Source: Arthrobacter sp. B1805 | Lineage (GTDB): Bacteria > Actinomycetota > Actinomycetes > Actinomycetales > Micrococcaceae | Direction of reading: 5' to 3' | DNA length: 64,000 bases | Assembly: GCF_002929745.1 (NCBI RefSeq) | Contig: NZ_PJIQ01000006.1 | Span: 1 to 64,000, forward strand | Shown: piece by piece, positions 7,541 to 15,444 of the stretch | Layout of the letters: the number at the start of each line of letters is the position of its first letter | Position numbering within the stretch: position 1 is the first letter of the stretch | The notes under the pieces: generated by a model | What the model saw: the letters and a program-made list of their open reading frames with translations, nothing else | Database searches by the model: none | What the model was told of the DNA's origin: nothing | Translations under genes and position numbers: made by a program

Positions 7541-8113
7541 TTACCCCGGGGCGACGAGTCGCCCGACGGCCAGACGGATCAGTCGACGTCGCTCCTCGTG
7601 CTCCGATTCGGGATCGTCCGGCGCGGCAGCGATAGTGGTGCTGACAGGAGACCACGTCAGGGAGAGCGCGATCACCAGCGAGAAGAGGTGGGCCGGCGGG
7701 ATTCCGGGATCGACGAGGCCCTTCGCCTGAGCGGAGGCGATCGATGCGAACTTCGCCTCGTCCAGCGTGCCGATCTCCGGTCCCAGCCCACCGGACGGGG
7801 CCCGCTCCAGCCGGGTCCAGACCGCGAGCTTCACGACGACGGGATGTGCGAGGTAGTCGTCGTAGAGGCGCACGGCGTAGCCCGGCAGGTTCTCGCCATC
7901 GATCGGGACGGCGTCCACGATGGCACGGAGGCTGTCCTGCAGGACGGCGCTGAAGAGTTGCTCCTTGTTGCCGAAGTAGGCGTAGAGCAGCGCCTTGTTG
8001 GCCTGCGCTGCAGCAGCGATGCGATCGATACGAGCCCCGGCGAGTCCGGAACGGGCGAATTCCGCGGTCGCGGCGTCGAGTATCCGCCGCTTGGTCGCAT
8101 CGCTGTTGCCCAT
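7541..8113 (-). CDS. TetR-family transcriptional regulator
   Basis: A 190-residue TetR-family repressor. The N-terminal HTH is KRRILDAATAEFARSGLAG, then ARIDRIAAAAQANKALLYAY and FGNKEQLFSAVLQ (residues 8-60), a strong match to the TetR_N pattern. The rest is a helical ligand domain with C-terminal PDDPESEHEERRRLIRLAV. The ATG at 8113 is chosen over GTG 8122. A -10 hexamer TAGAGT lies at 8126-8121 and would overlap the GTG; it leaves the ATG 7 nt downstream. The gene diverges from a zinc alcohol dehydrogenase and is followed by the thioesterase. A palindrome at 8179-8194 is the probable operator. The ligand is unknown. Confidence 0.9.
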   Translation of the reverse strand: MGNSDATKRRILDAATAEFARSGLAGARIDRIAAAAQANKALLYAYFGNKEQLFSAVLQDSLRAIVDAVPIDGENLPGYAVRLYDDYLAHPVVVKLAVWTRLERAPSGGLGPEIGTLDEAKFASIASAQAKGLVDPGIPPAHLFSLVIALSLTWSPVSTTIAAAPDDPESEHEERRRLIRLAVGRLVAPG

Positions 8114-8120
8114 GCCGCCC

Positions 8121-8126
8121 ACTCTA
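8121..8126 (-). promoter_or_regulatory. -10 element of the TetR-type gene
   Basis: On the minus strand TAGAGT lies 7 nt before the ATG at 8113 with no clear ribosome site, the leaderless layout. It argues for ATG 8113 rather than GTG 8122 as start. Confidence 0.5.
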
Positions 8127-8178
8127 ATCCAACCAGGTAGTTACTTCGCGGCGGGGGAAGGGGTAGGGTGACGGAACC

Positions 8179-8194
8179 AACCAAACGGTTGGTT
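8179..8194. promoter_or_regulatory. Candidate TetR operator
   Basis: AACCAAACGGTTGGTT is a 16-bp imperfect palindrome (14 of 16 positions symmetric) in the gap between the divergent TetR gene and the alcohol dehydrogenase gene, 17 nt before the latter's start. Its length and symmetry suit a TetR dimer; assignment to the adjacent regulator is inferred from position. Confidence 0.55.
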
Positions 8195-8210
8195 TACTTG
8201 AGGAGCAGGA

Positions 8211-9245
8211 ATGAGACAGATCACCGGCTACGCCTCGCAGCAGGGCAGCGACGGCGTCGCGCCCTACGCCTTCGAGCGACGACAGCTCCGTCCCGACGAC
8301 CTCGCGGTCGACGTCCACTACTGCGGTGTGTGCCACAGCGATTTGGATGCGGTCGACTCGGCCGCGCAGGGTCCGGCTCGGCTCGTGCCGGGCCACGAGT
8401 TCACCGGAAGGGTGGCGGAGATCGGCAGCGAGGTGACGCGCTTCGCCGTCGGGGACATGGTGGCAGTAGGGAACATCGTGGACTCGTGCGGGGCCTGCAC
8501 CGCCTGCCTCGCCCATCAGGAGAACTACTGCCACGCCTTCCCGACCCTCACCTACGGCGGCTCGGACCGGCATGACGGACTGCCGACCCAGGGCGCCTAC
8601 TCCACCGGTTACGTGGTGCGCGAGAACTTCGCGTACGCAGTGCCGCCCCACCTCGACGCTGCGGCTGTGGCGCCGTTGATGTGTGCCGGAGTCACGGTGT
8701 GGGAGCCGTTGCGCCGGTGGCAGGTCGGACCGGGCACACGGGTGGGAGTCGTGGGGGTCGGCGGTCTGGGTCACCTCGCGGTCAAACTCGCGAAGGCGCT
8801 TGGTGCGCGGGTCACCGTCTTCACCACGTCGCCGTCGAAGGCGGATGCTGCCTACGCGCTCGGGGCAGACGATGTCGTTCTGTCGAACGACAGTGATGCG
8901 ATGAGCGCCCAGCACGACACGCATGATCTCATCCTCGACACAGCGTCCGTTCCCCACGACATGACGCCGTACCTGCGAGTCCTCGCGATGGACGGGACGC
9001 TCTGCAGCCTCGGCATCCCGGAGAGGCTCGACTTCGATCCGATGGCCCTGCTGATAGGGCGCAAGAGCATCGCCTCGGCTGGCAGTGGCGGAACCAGGGC
9101 CACTCAGGAACTACTCGAGTTCTGCGGCGACCACGGCATCACCGCGGATGTCGAGGTGGTGCCCGTGGCCGAGGTCAACGAGGCCCTCGCGCGGCTCCGA
9201 CGCAACGATGTCCGTTACCGGTTCGTCCTCGCCATGAAGGCCTAG
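8211..9245 (+). CDS. Zinc-dependent alcohol dehydrogenase (CAD/YahK-type)
   Basis: A 344-residue medium-chain dehydrogenase/reductase of the cinnamyl-alcohol/YahK type, reducing aldehydes or oxidising alcohols with NADP(H). Visible are the catalytic zinc motifs YCGVCHSDLD (Cys near residue 40) and GHEFTGRVAEIG (His-Glu), the structural-zinc run CGACTACLAHQENYC, a second catalytic cysteine in PLMCAGVTVW, and the Rossmann GVVGVGGLGHLAVKLAKALG near residue 180. AGGAG precedes the ATG. It is divergent from the TetR gene across a palindromic operator, so it is probably that repressor's target. The last two bases of its stop lie within the stop of the convergent next gene. Confidence 0.92.
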   Translation: MRQITGYASQQGSDGVAPYAFERRQLRPDDLAVDVHYCGVCHSDLDAVDSAAQGPARLVPGHEFTGRVAEIGSEVTRFAVGDMVAVGNIVDSCGACTACLAHQENYCHAFPTLTYGGSDRHDGLPTQGAYSTGYVVRENFAYAVPPHLDAAAVAPLMCAGVTVWEPLRRWQVGPGTRVGVVGVGGLGHLAVKLAKALGARVTVFTTSPSKADAAYALGADDVVLSNDSDAMSAQHDTHDLILDTASVPHDMTPYLRVLAMDGTLCSLGIPERLDFDPMALLIGRKSIASAGSGGTRATQELLEFCGDHGITADVEVVPVAEVNEALARLRRNDVRYRFVLAMKA

Positions 9246-10291
9246 CAACCGGATACGAGGTCGACGACGGTCACCCCACCTGCCGAACGGTCGTCCGCCA
9301 TGGCGACGAGGGCATCGGGGACGTCCGCGAGGGGGATGGTCCGCTCGATCAGGTCCTGCGGACGCAACCTGTTGTCGGCGACGAGGTCGAGCAGGCCCGG
9401 GTAGTCCTGCGCCGGCATCCCGTGGCTGCCGAGCACGGACAGCTCCTTGCCGATCACCGCGCCCATCGGGATCACCGGGTCCTTCGGGAAGAGGCCGATC
9501 TGCACGTGGCGGCCGCGGGGTCGTAGCGAGAGGATCGCCACTGCAGCGGTCTCCTCGCGGCCGAGGGCGTCCACGGACACGTCGAACCCGCAGGGTGCCG
9601 CATTCGCCAGGGCCTGTAGCACCGCGGCTCGGGACATCCAGGCCGAGTCGACGGTGCTGACGGCGCCGAAGCGGGCGGCGCGCTCCAGCGCCGCAGGATC
9701 GACGTCGACCGCGACCACCTCCGCGCCCAGCGCCACGCCGATCATGACGGCGCTCAGTCCTACCCCGCCGCAGCCCACCACGACGAGCGTATCCCCGGGT
9801 TCGAGGCGCGCCTGGTGCACGAGCCCGCGGTAGGACGTGGCGAACCGGCAGCCGAGAAGGGCAGCTGCGCCGCTGTCCAAAGAGGCGGGCACGGCGATGA
9901 GGTTGGTGTCGGCGTCGTGCAGGGCCACGAAGTCGGCGAACGAGCCCCAGTGCGTGAAGCCCGGCTGTGTCTGGTTCCGGCACACCTGACCGTTGCCGGA
10001 CGCGCACTCCGGGCACTGCCCGCAGGCGCACACGAAGGGAGTGGTGACGCGGTCACCCACGGAGAAGCGGCGGACCTCGTCACCGAGCGCGGTGATGGTG
10101 CCGACCAGTTCGTGGCCGGGGACGTGGGGGAGGGCGATCCCGTCGTCGTGCCCCAGCCAACCGTGCACGTCGCTGCGGCACAGGCCGGTCGCCTCCACCC
10201 GGACGACGACGCCTCGCCGCGAAGGGGTGGGCTCGGGAACGTCCCTGAGAACGGGACGGGCGGAGAATTCGTCGAACCAGACAGCGCGCAT
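9242..10291 (-). CDS. Zinc-dependent alcohol dehydrogenase
   Basis: A 349-residue zinc alcohol dehydrogenase of the medium-chain family. The catalytic zinc site is GLCRSDVHGWLGHDD and HVPGHELVGTITALG. The structural zinc cysteines are CACGQCPECASGNGQVC. The third catalytic ligand is in ALLGCRFATSYRGL, and the cofactor loop is VVGCGGVGLSAVMIGVALG followed by VVAVDVDPAALE, where the Asp after the second strand suggests NAD(H). It is convergent with the preceding dehydrogenase and the two stop codons overlap. The CAGAAT hexamer 6 nt before the ATG suggests a leaderless mRNA. The physiological substrate is unknown. Confidence 0.92.
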   Translation of the reverse strand: MRAVWFDEFSARPVLRDVPEPTPSRRGVVVRVEATGLCRSDVHGWLGHDDGIALPHVPGHELVGTITALGDEVRRFSVGDRVTTPFVCACGQCPECASGNGQVCRNQTQPGFTHWGSFADFVALHDADTNLIAVPASLDSGAAALLGCRFATSYRGLVHQARLEPGDTLVVVGCGGVGLSAVMIGVALGAEVVAVDVDPAALERAARFGAVSTVDSAWMSRAAVLQALANAAPCGFDVSVDALGREETAAVAILSLRPRGRHVQIGLFPKDPVIPMGAVIGKELSVLGSHGMPAQDYPGLLDLVADNRLRPQDLIERTIPLADVPDALVAMADDRSAGGVTVVDLVSGC

Positions 10292-10297
10292 CGCACC

Positions 10298-10303
10298 ATT
10301 CTG
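10298..10303 (-). promoter_or_regulatory. -10-like hexamer, leaderless arrangement
   Basis: CAGAAT on the minus strand ends 6 nt before the ATG at 10291, and no ribosome site lies between. It differs from TANNNT at the first base, so support is moderate. Confidence 0.4.
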
Positions 10304-10343
10304 CCTCGCGGATTCCCCGCCCGGACCATTCAGGCCTGTCGTG

Positions 10344-11969
10344 TCAGGACCTGAGCTGCCCTGCCGTGCGCGCAGTGCGCGAGCCGGCGCGCCGGGCTCC
10401 GGTGATGAGTGGGTCCTTCGAGAGGTCCATCATGAGCGCCACGCACAGCCCGATCATCACGAGCAGGAACGGTGCCGCGGCGATGATCGTGAGTGTCTGC
10501 AGGGCCTGGAGGCTTCCGACCGACAGCAGGATAGCGGCCACGCCGCCTGTCAGGGCCCCCCACATGATGGTCAGCCACTTGCGCGGCACGGCCGCGCCGA
10601 AGGAGGACAGCGATCCGAGGACGATCGACGAGGCGTCCGCTCCCGAGATGAAGAAGATGGCGACGAGGATCACCACGAGGATCGAGGTCACCGAGGCCAG
10701 CGGGTACTCGGCCAGCAGTGCGAACATCGCTGACTCCTGGCTCTCGGCATTCGCCGCCGCGATGTCGACGCCATTGTTCTGGAGGTTGAGCGCCGAGCCG
10801 CCCCATACGCCGAACCACACCACGCTGATGAGGCTCGGAACGGCGACGACCCCGATGATGAACTCGCGGATGGTGCGGCCGCGCGAGATCTTCGCGAGGA
10901 AGGAACCGACGAACGGGGTCCACGAGACCCACCATGCCCAGTAGAAGATCGTCCAGGCGGCGAGCCACTCGTGTCCGCCGAAGGCGCCGGTGCGCGAGGA
11001 CATCTGGGGCAGGCTGATGAGGTAGTTGCCCGCCGATGCCGGGATCAGTTCCAGGATGAAGACCGTGGGGCCGACGACGAAGAGGAAGAACAGCAGGGCC
11101 AGGGCAAGGATCATGTTGCCGTTGGAGAGCCACTTGATGCCTCGGCTGATGCCGCTGACGGCGGACAGGACGAAGCAGGCCGTCAGCAGGGCGATCAGTC
11201 CTATCTGCAGACCGAGGCTGCTGCCCACTCCGAAGACCTTGGTGAGCCCGCCGTTGATCTGAAGGACGCCGAGGCCCAGGGAGGTGGCGGATCCGAAGAG
11301 GGTTGCGAAGATCGCGAAGACGTCGATGGCGCGCATGCCCTTGGGCGTGGGGCGGCCCCGGAACAGTGCGGTGAAGGCGCCGCTGAAGCCGGTGCCGCGT
11401 CCCTTGCGGAAGGCCGAGTAGGCGAGCGCCAGACCGACGACGGCGTAGATGGCCCACGGATGGATGGCCCAGTGGAAGAGCGTGTAGTTCATCGACTGGC
11501 GCGCCGCCTCGGAGGTGGCGGGCTCGATGCCGTTCACGGGGGGCGTGAGGTAGTGCGTGATCGGCTCGGTCACGCCGTAGAACATGAGACCGATGCCCAT
11601 GCCGGCACTGAACATCATCGCGATCCAGGATGCGCGGGAGTACTCGGGTTTCTCGCCGTCCTTGCCGAGGGGGATGCGCCCGTACTTGCTGAAGGCGAGG
11701 AAGAGCGCGAATACGACGAAACCGGTTGCCGTGAGGACGAAGGCCCAGCCGAAGTTCGAGACGAGGCCGTTCAGCACCGCGGTGGTGACATCGGAGAAGG
11801 CGGTCGGGAAGATGACGGCCGCGAGCATCAGCAGGATGACGATCGACAGCGAGATAAAGAGGACGGGCCTGTCCAGCGCGGCCTTCGCGGGTGCCTCTCC
11901 GGGAGGGGCCTCGAAGGGCGTGTCCTCGCTGGGCGGTGATCCTTGAATGGGCTCGGTGGAATTAGACAT
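10344..11969 (-). CDS. BCCT-family betaine/choline/carnitine transporter
   Basis: A 541-residue secondary transporter of the BCCT family, importing quaternary ammonium compounds such as glycine betaine, often for osmoprotection. Twelve hydrophobic segments are visible after a 33-residue cytoplasmic head. Family signatures include AGMGIGLMFYGVTEPITHY (TM3 glycine stretch and following loop) and the aromatic run TIFYWAWWVSWTPFVGSFLAKISRGRT (TM8). The latter supplies the aromatic box and the conserved GxFLAxxSRGRT ending. The C-terminus ends with a short basic tail (residues 515-541), where BetP-type proteins sense osmotic stress. A TATCGT hexamer 7 nt upstream suggests a leaderless transcript. 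Confidence 0.94.
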   Translation of the reverse strand: MSNSTEPIQGSPPSEDTPFEAPPGEAPAKAALDRPVLFISLSIVILLMLAAVIFPTAFSDVTTAVLNGLVSNFGWAFVLTATGFVVFALFLAFSKYGRIPLGKDGEKPEYSRASWIAMMFSAGMGIGLMFYGVTEPITHYLTPPVNGIEPATSEAARQSMNYTLFHWAIHPWAIYAVVGLALAYSAFRKGRGTGFSGAFTALFRGRPTPKGMRAIDVFAIFATLFGSATSLGLGVLQINGGLTKVFGVGSSLGLQIGLIALLTACFVLSAVSGISRGIKWLSNGNMILALALLFFLFVVGPTVFILELIPASAGNYLISLPQMSSRTGAFGGHEWLAAWTIFYWAWWVSWTPFVGSFLAKISRGRTIREFIIGVVAVPSLISVVWFGVWGGSALNLQNNGVDIAAANAESQESAMFALLAEYPLASVTSILVVILVAIFFISGADASSIVLGSLSSFGAAVPRKWLTIMWGALTGGVAAILLSVGSLQALQTLTIIAAAPFLLVMIGLCVALMMDLSKDPLITGARRAGSRTARTAGQLRS

Positions 11970-11976
11970 AGGGCTT

Positions 11977-11982
11977 ACGATA
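11977..11982 (-). promoter_or_regulatory. -10 element of the BCCT gene
   Basis: TATCGT on the minus strand lies 7 nt before ATG 11969 with no Shine-Dalgarno between; leaderless layout. Confidence 0.45.
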
Positions 11983-12292
11983 CGCGCGGCGCACGAGCCG
12001 GGCGTGGCGCAATTCGGCCCGGATGCTGCTTGCCGGTACCATCCGCTGCTGCTTCCGCGCGTCCGGGTCCGACCCGCCGGCGGCCTCCGCCCGAGCGGGC
12101 GCAGGGCGCCTGCTTCCCTCTATCCCCGGCGAATCCTCTGCCCCGCCGGCGTGCAGTCGGCGCCACTCGGGGTGCTGCAAGCCACGCCGAGGGGTGACCG
12201 CTTCCAGCGGTTGCGGCCGCTGCATCCGACGGTCCGATTGTGACCAAGCACGCAGCCCGGGCCCTCGGTGCGGGGCCGGAGCGGCCGACGGA
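11983..12292. other. Non-coding gap of about 310 bp
   Basis: Between the BCCT gene and the end of the MFS gene there is no convincing gene. Short open frames exist on both strands but have no start signal and no recognisable product. I see no strong hairpin with a T-run. The stretch is GC-rich and otherwise unremarkable. Confidence 0.6.
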
Positions 12293-13516
12293 TCAGCTCG
12301 CGCGCAGCTGGTGGCGCTCCCGCCGGTCCTTCACGGTGTCGGTGGCGAGGCTCAGTCCGAGACCGATCGCGACGAGGAGGATCATCACGAACGGGAGGAC
12401 GTCGAGCCCGATGCCGTCGAGCAGGAGTCCGCCGAGCAGGGCGCCGCCACCGATGCCCACGTTGAACGCCGTCGTCTGGAGCGCGGCCGAGAGATCGCGG
12501 GTCCGGAAGGACGCGGTGCGCAGCATGCGGGTCTGCAGCATCGCGGGGATGCCGCCGAACGCCGCGCCCCAGACGATGACGGCTATCAGGACCACCACGG
12601 TGCTGGCGGTGGCGAGCGCAAGGGTGAGGACTGCCGCCATGACGACCAGCACGACGCCGACGAACGCCTTGCGCGGGAAACGGTCGGAGGCGTACCCGGC
12701 ACCGACCAGCCCGATGATCCCCGCACCGCCGTAGAGGAACAGGACGAGGGCGACGGATCCCTGCTCGAAGGAGGAGACGTCCGTCAGCCAGGGGGCGATG
12801 TAGGTGTAGAAGGTGTTCTGGCCGGTCAGCAGGATCAGGATCACGGTGCACAGCAGGAGCACGGCTTTGAAGCTCGGGTCCCGGTACAGGGGAACGCGTT
12901 CCTCTCCGGCCTTCCGTTCCACGTGGTGGTTGACCGGTGGCAGGAATTTCACGATCACGAGGGCGAGGACGGCGACCACTACCCCGATGATGACGAAGGC
13001 CGCACGCCAGCCCAGCGCATTGCCGATGGCCGTTCCCACCGGCACGCCGAGCACGAACGCCGCCGTCCCGCCGCCGGCGGTGATGGACACGGCCTTGCCG
13101 AGTTGGTGGGCGGGGACGAGGTGCGCCGCGTACGCTGCCACGACGGCCCAGAACAGGCCGTGCGCCAGCCCGCCGAGGATGCGGGCCGCCACGAGCACGC
13201 CGTAGGTGGGCGCTATCGCCGCGATGACGTTCGCCACGGCGATGACGAGCAGCACCACGACGATCAGCGACTTCCGTGAATACCGCTGCGTCACGGCAGC
13301 GAGTGGAGTGGTCGCGATGACGACGGTGCCGGCGAAGATGGTCACGAGGTAACCCGCCGTAGAGATCTTGACGTCGAGGTCACGCGCCATGGCGGGGAGG
13401 AGTCCCGTGGGAAGGAATTCGCTGGTCACGGAGACGAAGATCGCTCCCGCAAGGGACAGCAGCCCGATGTAGGGGAACGGTGCGGTGGTCTTCACCGGCG
13501 AGGAGGAAACAGACAA
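12293..13516 (-). CDS. MFS transporter, DHA1 drug/arabinose-efflux type
   Basis: A protein of about 407 residues with 12 membrane segments, of the major facilitator DHA1 group (AraJ/PbuE/YdhP-like exporters). Features are FVSVTSEFLPTGLLPAMARD in helix 1 (the TxxxPxGLLP signature of this group), ATTPLAAVTQRYSRKSLIV in the helix 2-3 loop with basic residues, and AARILGGLAHGLFWAVVAA in helix 4. There is a conserved central loop and GYASDRFPRKAF between helices 8 and 9. The start is uncertain: TTG at 13516 is used, with GTG 13495 as alternative; neither has a clear ribosome site, and the frame remains open to 13639. The exported substrate cannot be told. Confidence 0.85.
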   Translation of the reverse strand: MSVSSSPVKTTAPFPYIGLLSLAGAIFVSVTSEFLPTGLLPAMARDLDVKISTAGYLVTIFAGTVVIATTPLAAVTQRYSRKSLIVVVLLVIAVANVIAAIAPTYGVLVAARILGGLAHGLFWAVVAAYAAHLVPAHQLGKAVSITAGGGTAAFVLGVPVGTAIGNALGWRAAFVIIGVVVAVLALVIVKFLPPVNHHVERKAGEERVPLYRDPSFKAVLLLCTVILILLTGQNTFYTYIAPWLTDVSSFEQGSVALVLFLYGGAGIIGLVGAGYASDRFPRKAFVGVVLVVMAAVLTLALATASTVVVLIAVIVWGAAFGGIPAMLQTRMLRTASFRTRDLSAALQTTAFNVGIGGGALLGGLLLDGIGLDVLPFVMILLVAIGLGLSLATDTVKDRRERHQLRAS

Positions 13517-13737
13517 GGGATACCAATCATGGGGATTCCGGCGGTCGTCGCCCCGGCTGCACCGTTGAAATCCGAAGGGCGTACTGCGGTCAAGACTAAT
13601 GATCGCCCTGACCCTTGCGCCAACACCGCGGGCTCCCATGTCATTCCTGCGGCGTCATGTCCCCCGGTGGGAGCCGCCCGGCTCCAGATGACGCCCTGCG
13701 CGCGGGAAGTCGGCCTGCAGGGCGCGGTGAACCGGCG

Positions 13738-14091
13738 TCAGTTCCGCTCCGCGTCGAAGGCGAAGCGACTGGGCGCCGTCTCGGTCCGCTCGCCCGGCGC
13801 TGCTGTCTCCTGGGCGCCAGGGGCCGGCTCGCCGCTGGTTCCGGCGGAGTCCTCCGGGTTCGCGTGCTGCGGGACGAGCGTCAGGCGCGGACCGTCCTCG
13901 CGGTCGTCGAGTTCCTCGGCCAGTTCGGCTTTCCGGAACTCCGTCTCGGTGGCCACCTCGCCGTCCTCGGCGACCTCGTGCTCGATCTCGCGATGCACCT
14001 TGCTGTTCAGGATCTCGACATCCTCGTCCCTCAGCCGACCGAGGTCGGCGGGGAACGGTTCGTCCGGGGTGATCCTGCTCTTCATGGCCAT
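13738..14091 (-). CDS. Small charged hypothetical protein
   Basis: A 117-residue protein I do not recognise. From the ATG at 14091 it reads MAMKSRITPDEPFPADLGRL, then a strongly acidic middle region rich in Glu, Asp and Lys (HREIEHEVAEDGEVATETEF, AELAEELDDREDG). It ends in a low-complexity tail (GEPAPGAQETAAPGERTETA). It is hydrophilic, with no signal peptide or membrane segment. Its composition looks like a small intrinsically disordered cytoplasmic protein. GC-biased third positions support coding. It stands alone between two transporter genes on the same strand. Confidence 0.55.
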   Translation of the reverse strand: MAMKSRITPDEPFPADLGRLRDEDVEILNSKVHREIEHEVAEDGEVATETEFRKAELAEELDDREDGPRLTLVPQHANPEDSAGTSGEPAPGAQETAAPGERTETAPSRFAFDAERN

Positions 14092-14205
14092 CCAATCTCT
14101 GACCGTGAACCGCACGGCAACCGTTCGATAGTAGGGGCAGGGCACGCAGGGAACAAGCAGGCGGCTTACTGCTCGGACGGGGGACCCCGCGCGGTCGCCC
14201 GCCGG

Positions 14206-15126
14206 TCAGGCGAGCAGGGCGGCGACCACGATCAGTGCCGGAATCGCCAGGGCCGAGGACAACAGCACCGAGTCGCGGGCCAGCGGTATGCCGCGCCCGT
14301 AGCGAGTGGCGAACATGAAGACGTTCTGGGCGGTGGGCAGGGCGGACACGACGACTGCGCCGAGCAGCCTCTCGCCGTCGAGCCCGAAAAGATGATGTGC
14401 GGTCAGGTAGGCGGCCACCGGCATGAGGACCGTCTTGAGCGCCGTCGCGGTGAGCACCTGGAGGCGGTCCGGGCTGCGCCTGAGCGGTCTGCTCCCCGGC
14501 AGGGACATCCCGAAGGAGATCAGCACCATCGGAACCGCGGCGCCGCCGATCAGGGTGAGGGAGTCCCACACCGGCGCGGGCGGCCGGATCCCGGTCGCGG
14601 CCACGGCGACGCCGAGCAGCGAGGTGATGATCATCGGGTTGCGGAACGGTTGGGTGAGCACGGCCAGCACGGAGGGCTTCCGGCTGGAGGTGAGGTCGAG
14701 GATCGTCAGGTAGAGCGGCGCCAGGAGGAGGAGTTGCACGAGGAGTACGGGAGCGATCAGGGCCGCGTTGCCGAGGGCGTAGACGGTGATGGGGATGCCT
14801 ATGTTGTTGGCGTTCACGTAGGAACTCGCCATGGCGCCGATCGCCGTTTCGGCTGCCGCCCGGCGGAAGAGGAACCTGCTGATGAGCACGTAGACGCCGG
14901 CGACGCCCAGCGAGGAGATGAGGGCGATCGGCGCATACTCCGAGAACACCGAGCCGAGGTCGGCGTCCGCGAGGACGGTGAACAGCAGGGCCGGATTGGT
15001 CACGAAGAATGCCACCTGGTTCAGCGCGGCTCCGGCCTGGGGTCCGCCGATGACGAGGCGCCCGGCGATGTAACCGACCAGGATCACGGCGCCGACGACG
15101 GCGAAACCACCCAGCACTCCGAGCAT
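14206..15126 (-). CDS. AEC-family (auxin efflux carrier-like) transporter
   Basis: A 306-residue permease of the AEC family, related to malonate/malate transporters and plant auxin carriers. The protein has about ten hydrophobic segments in two five-helix halves. Helix 1 includes GAVILVGYIAGRLV, followed by FFVTNPALLFTVLADAD with the NPALLF motif of this family. Later are SSYVNANNIGIPITVYALGN (the NxxNxGxP crossover) and VSALPTAQNVFMFATRYGRG in the second half, another crossover-type motif. The ATG at 15126 has GGAGGGAGG before it. The same frame stays open far upstream, but that is antisense to the 15445-20463 gene. A perfect 11-bp inverted repeat lies about 50 bp upstream. Confidence 0.9.
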   Translation of the reverse strand: MLGVLGGFAVVGAVILVGYIAGRLVIGGPQAGAALNQVAFFVTNPALLFTVLADADLGSVFSEYAPIALISSLGVAGVYVLISRFLFRRAAAETAIGAMASSYVNANNIGIPITVYALGNAALIAPVLLVQLLLLAPLYLTILDLTSSRKPSVLAVLTQPFRNPMIITSLLGVAVAATGIRPPAPVWDSLTLIGGAAVPMVLISFGMSLPGSRPLRRSPDRLQVLTATALKTVLMPVAAYLTAHHLFGLDGERLLGAVVVSALPTAQNVFMFATRYGRGIPLARDSVLLSSALAIPALIVVAALLA

Positions 15127-15175
15127 GCGTCCTCCCTCCGTGCAGTCGAGACCGATAGCACCGCTTAAGAACCTA

Positions 15176-15204
15176 GTGCGTCCTGCGGTGGAAGCAGGAC
15201 GCAC
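15176..15204. repeat. Perfect 11-bp inverted repeat in divergent promoter region
   Basis: GTGCGTCCTGC (15176-15186) and GCAGGACGCAC (15194-15204) are perfect reverse complements with a 7-nt spacer, 50 bp upstream of the AEC transporter start and about 240 bp upstream of the rhamnogalacturonan lyase gene. No T-run follows. An operator for the AEC gene is the simplest reading. Confidence 0.7.
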
Positions 15205-15284
15205 CAGGTCCCACCGGGCAAGCGGGGTCCGGAGGACGACAATAGCGGGCCTCGACAGGCCACATGGCAGACTCCGCCTGAAGC

Positions 15285-15298
15285 GGCAAGCGTTTTCC
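15285..15298. promoter_or_regulatory. Candidate LacI-family operator
   Basis: GGCAAGCGTTTTCC is an imperfect palindrome with a central CG, 10 of 14 positions symmetric, the form typical of LacI-family sites. It lies about 145 bp upstream of the secreted rhamnogalacturonan enzyme gene, a gene class often under sugar repressors. No LacI gene is adjacent, so the regulator would be elsewhere. Confidence 0.4.
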
Positions 15299-15444
15299 CA
15301 AAAGCATTGATTAGTTGTCGCGAGCACCGTTAGGCTGACGGGACGTCGCTGCTGATCTGCTCCGGACGCCGCCGTACCCGGCATCCGGAAGGGCAGTCGA
15401 TCCCGCTCACCGTTTTCAATGACGAAACGAGAAGGTACCTCCCC

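Noticed and set aside
11983-12292. Several short open frames on both strands
   Set aside because: None has a ribosome site, a promoter of the local type, or a recognisable product.
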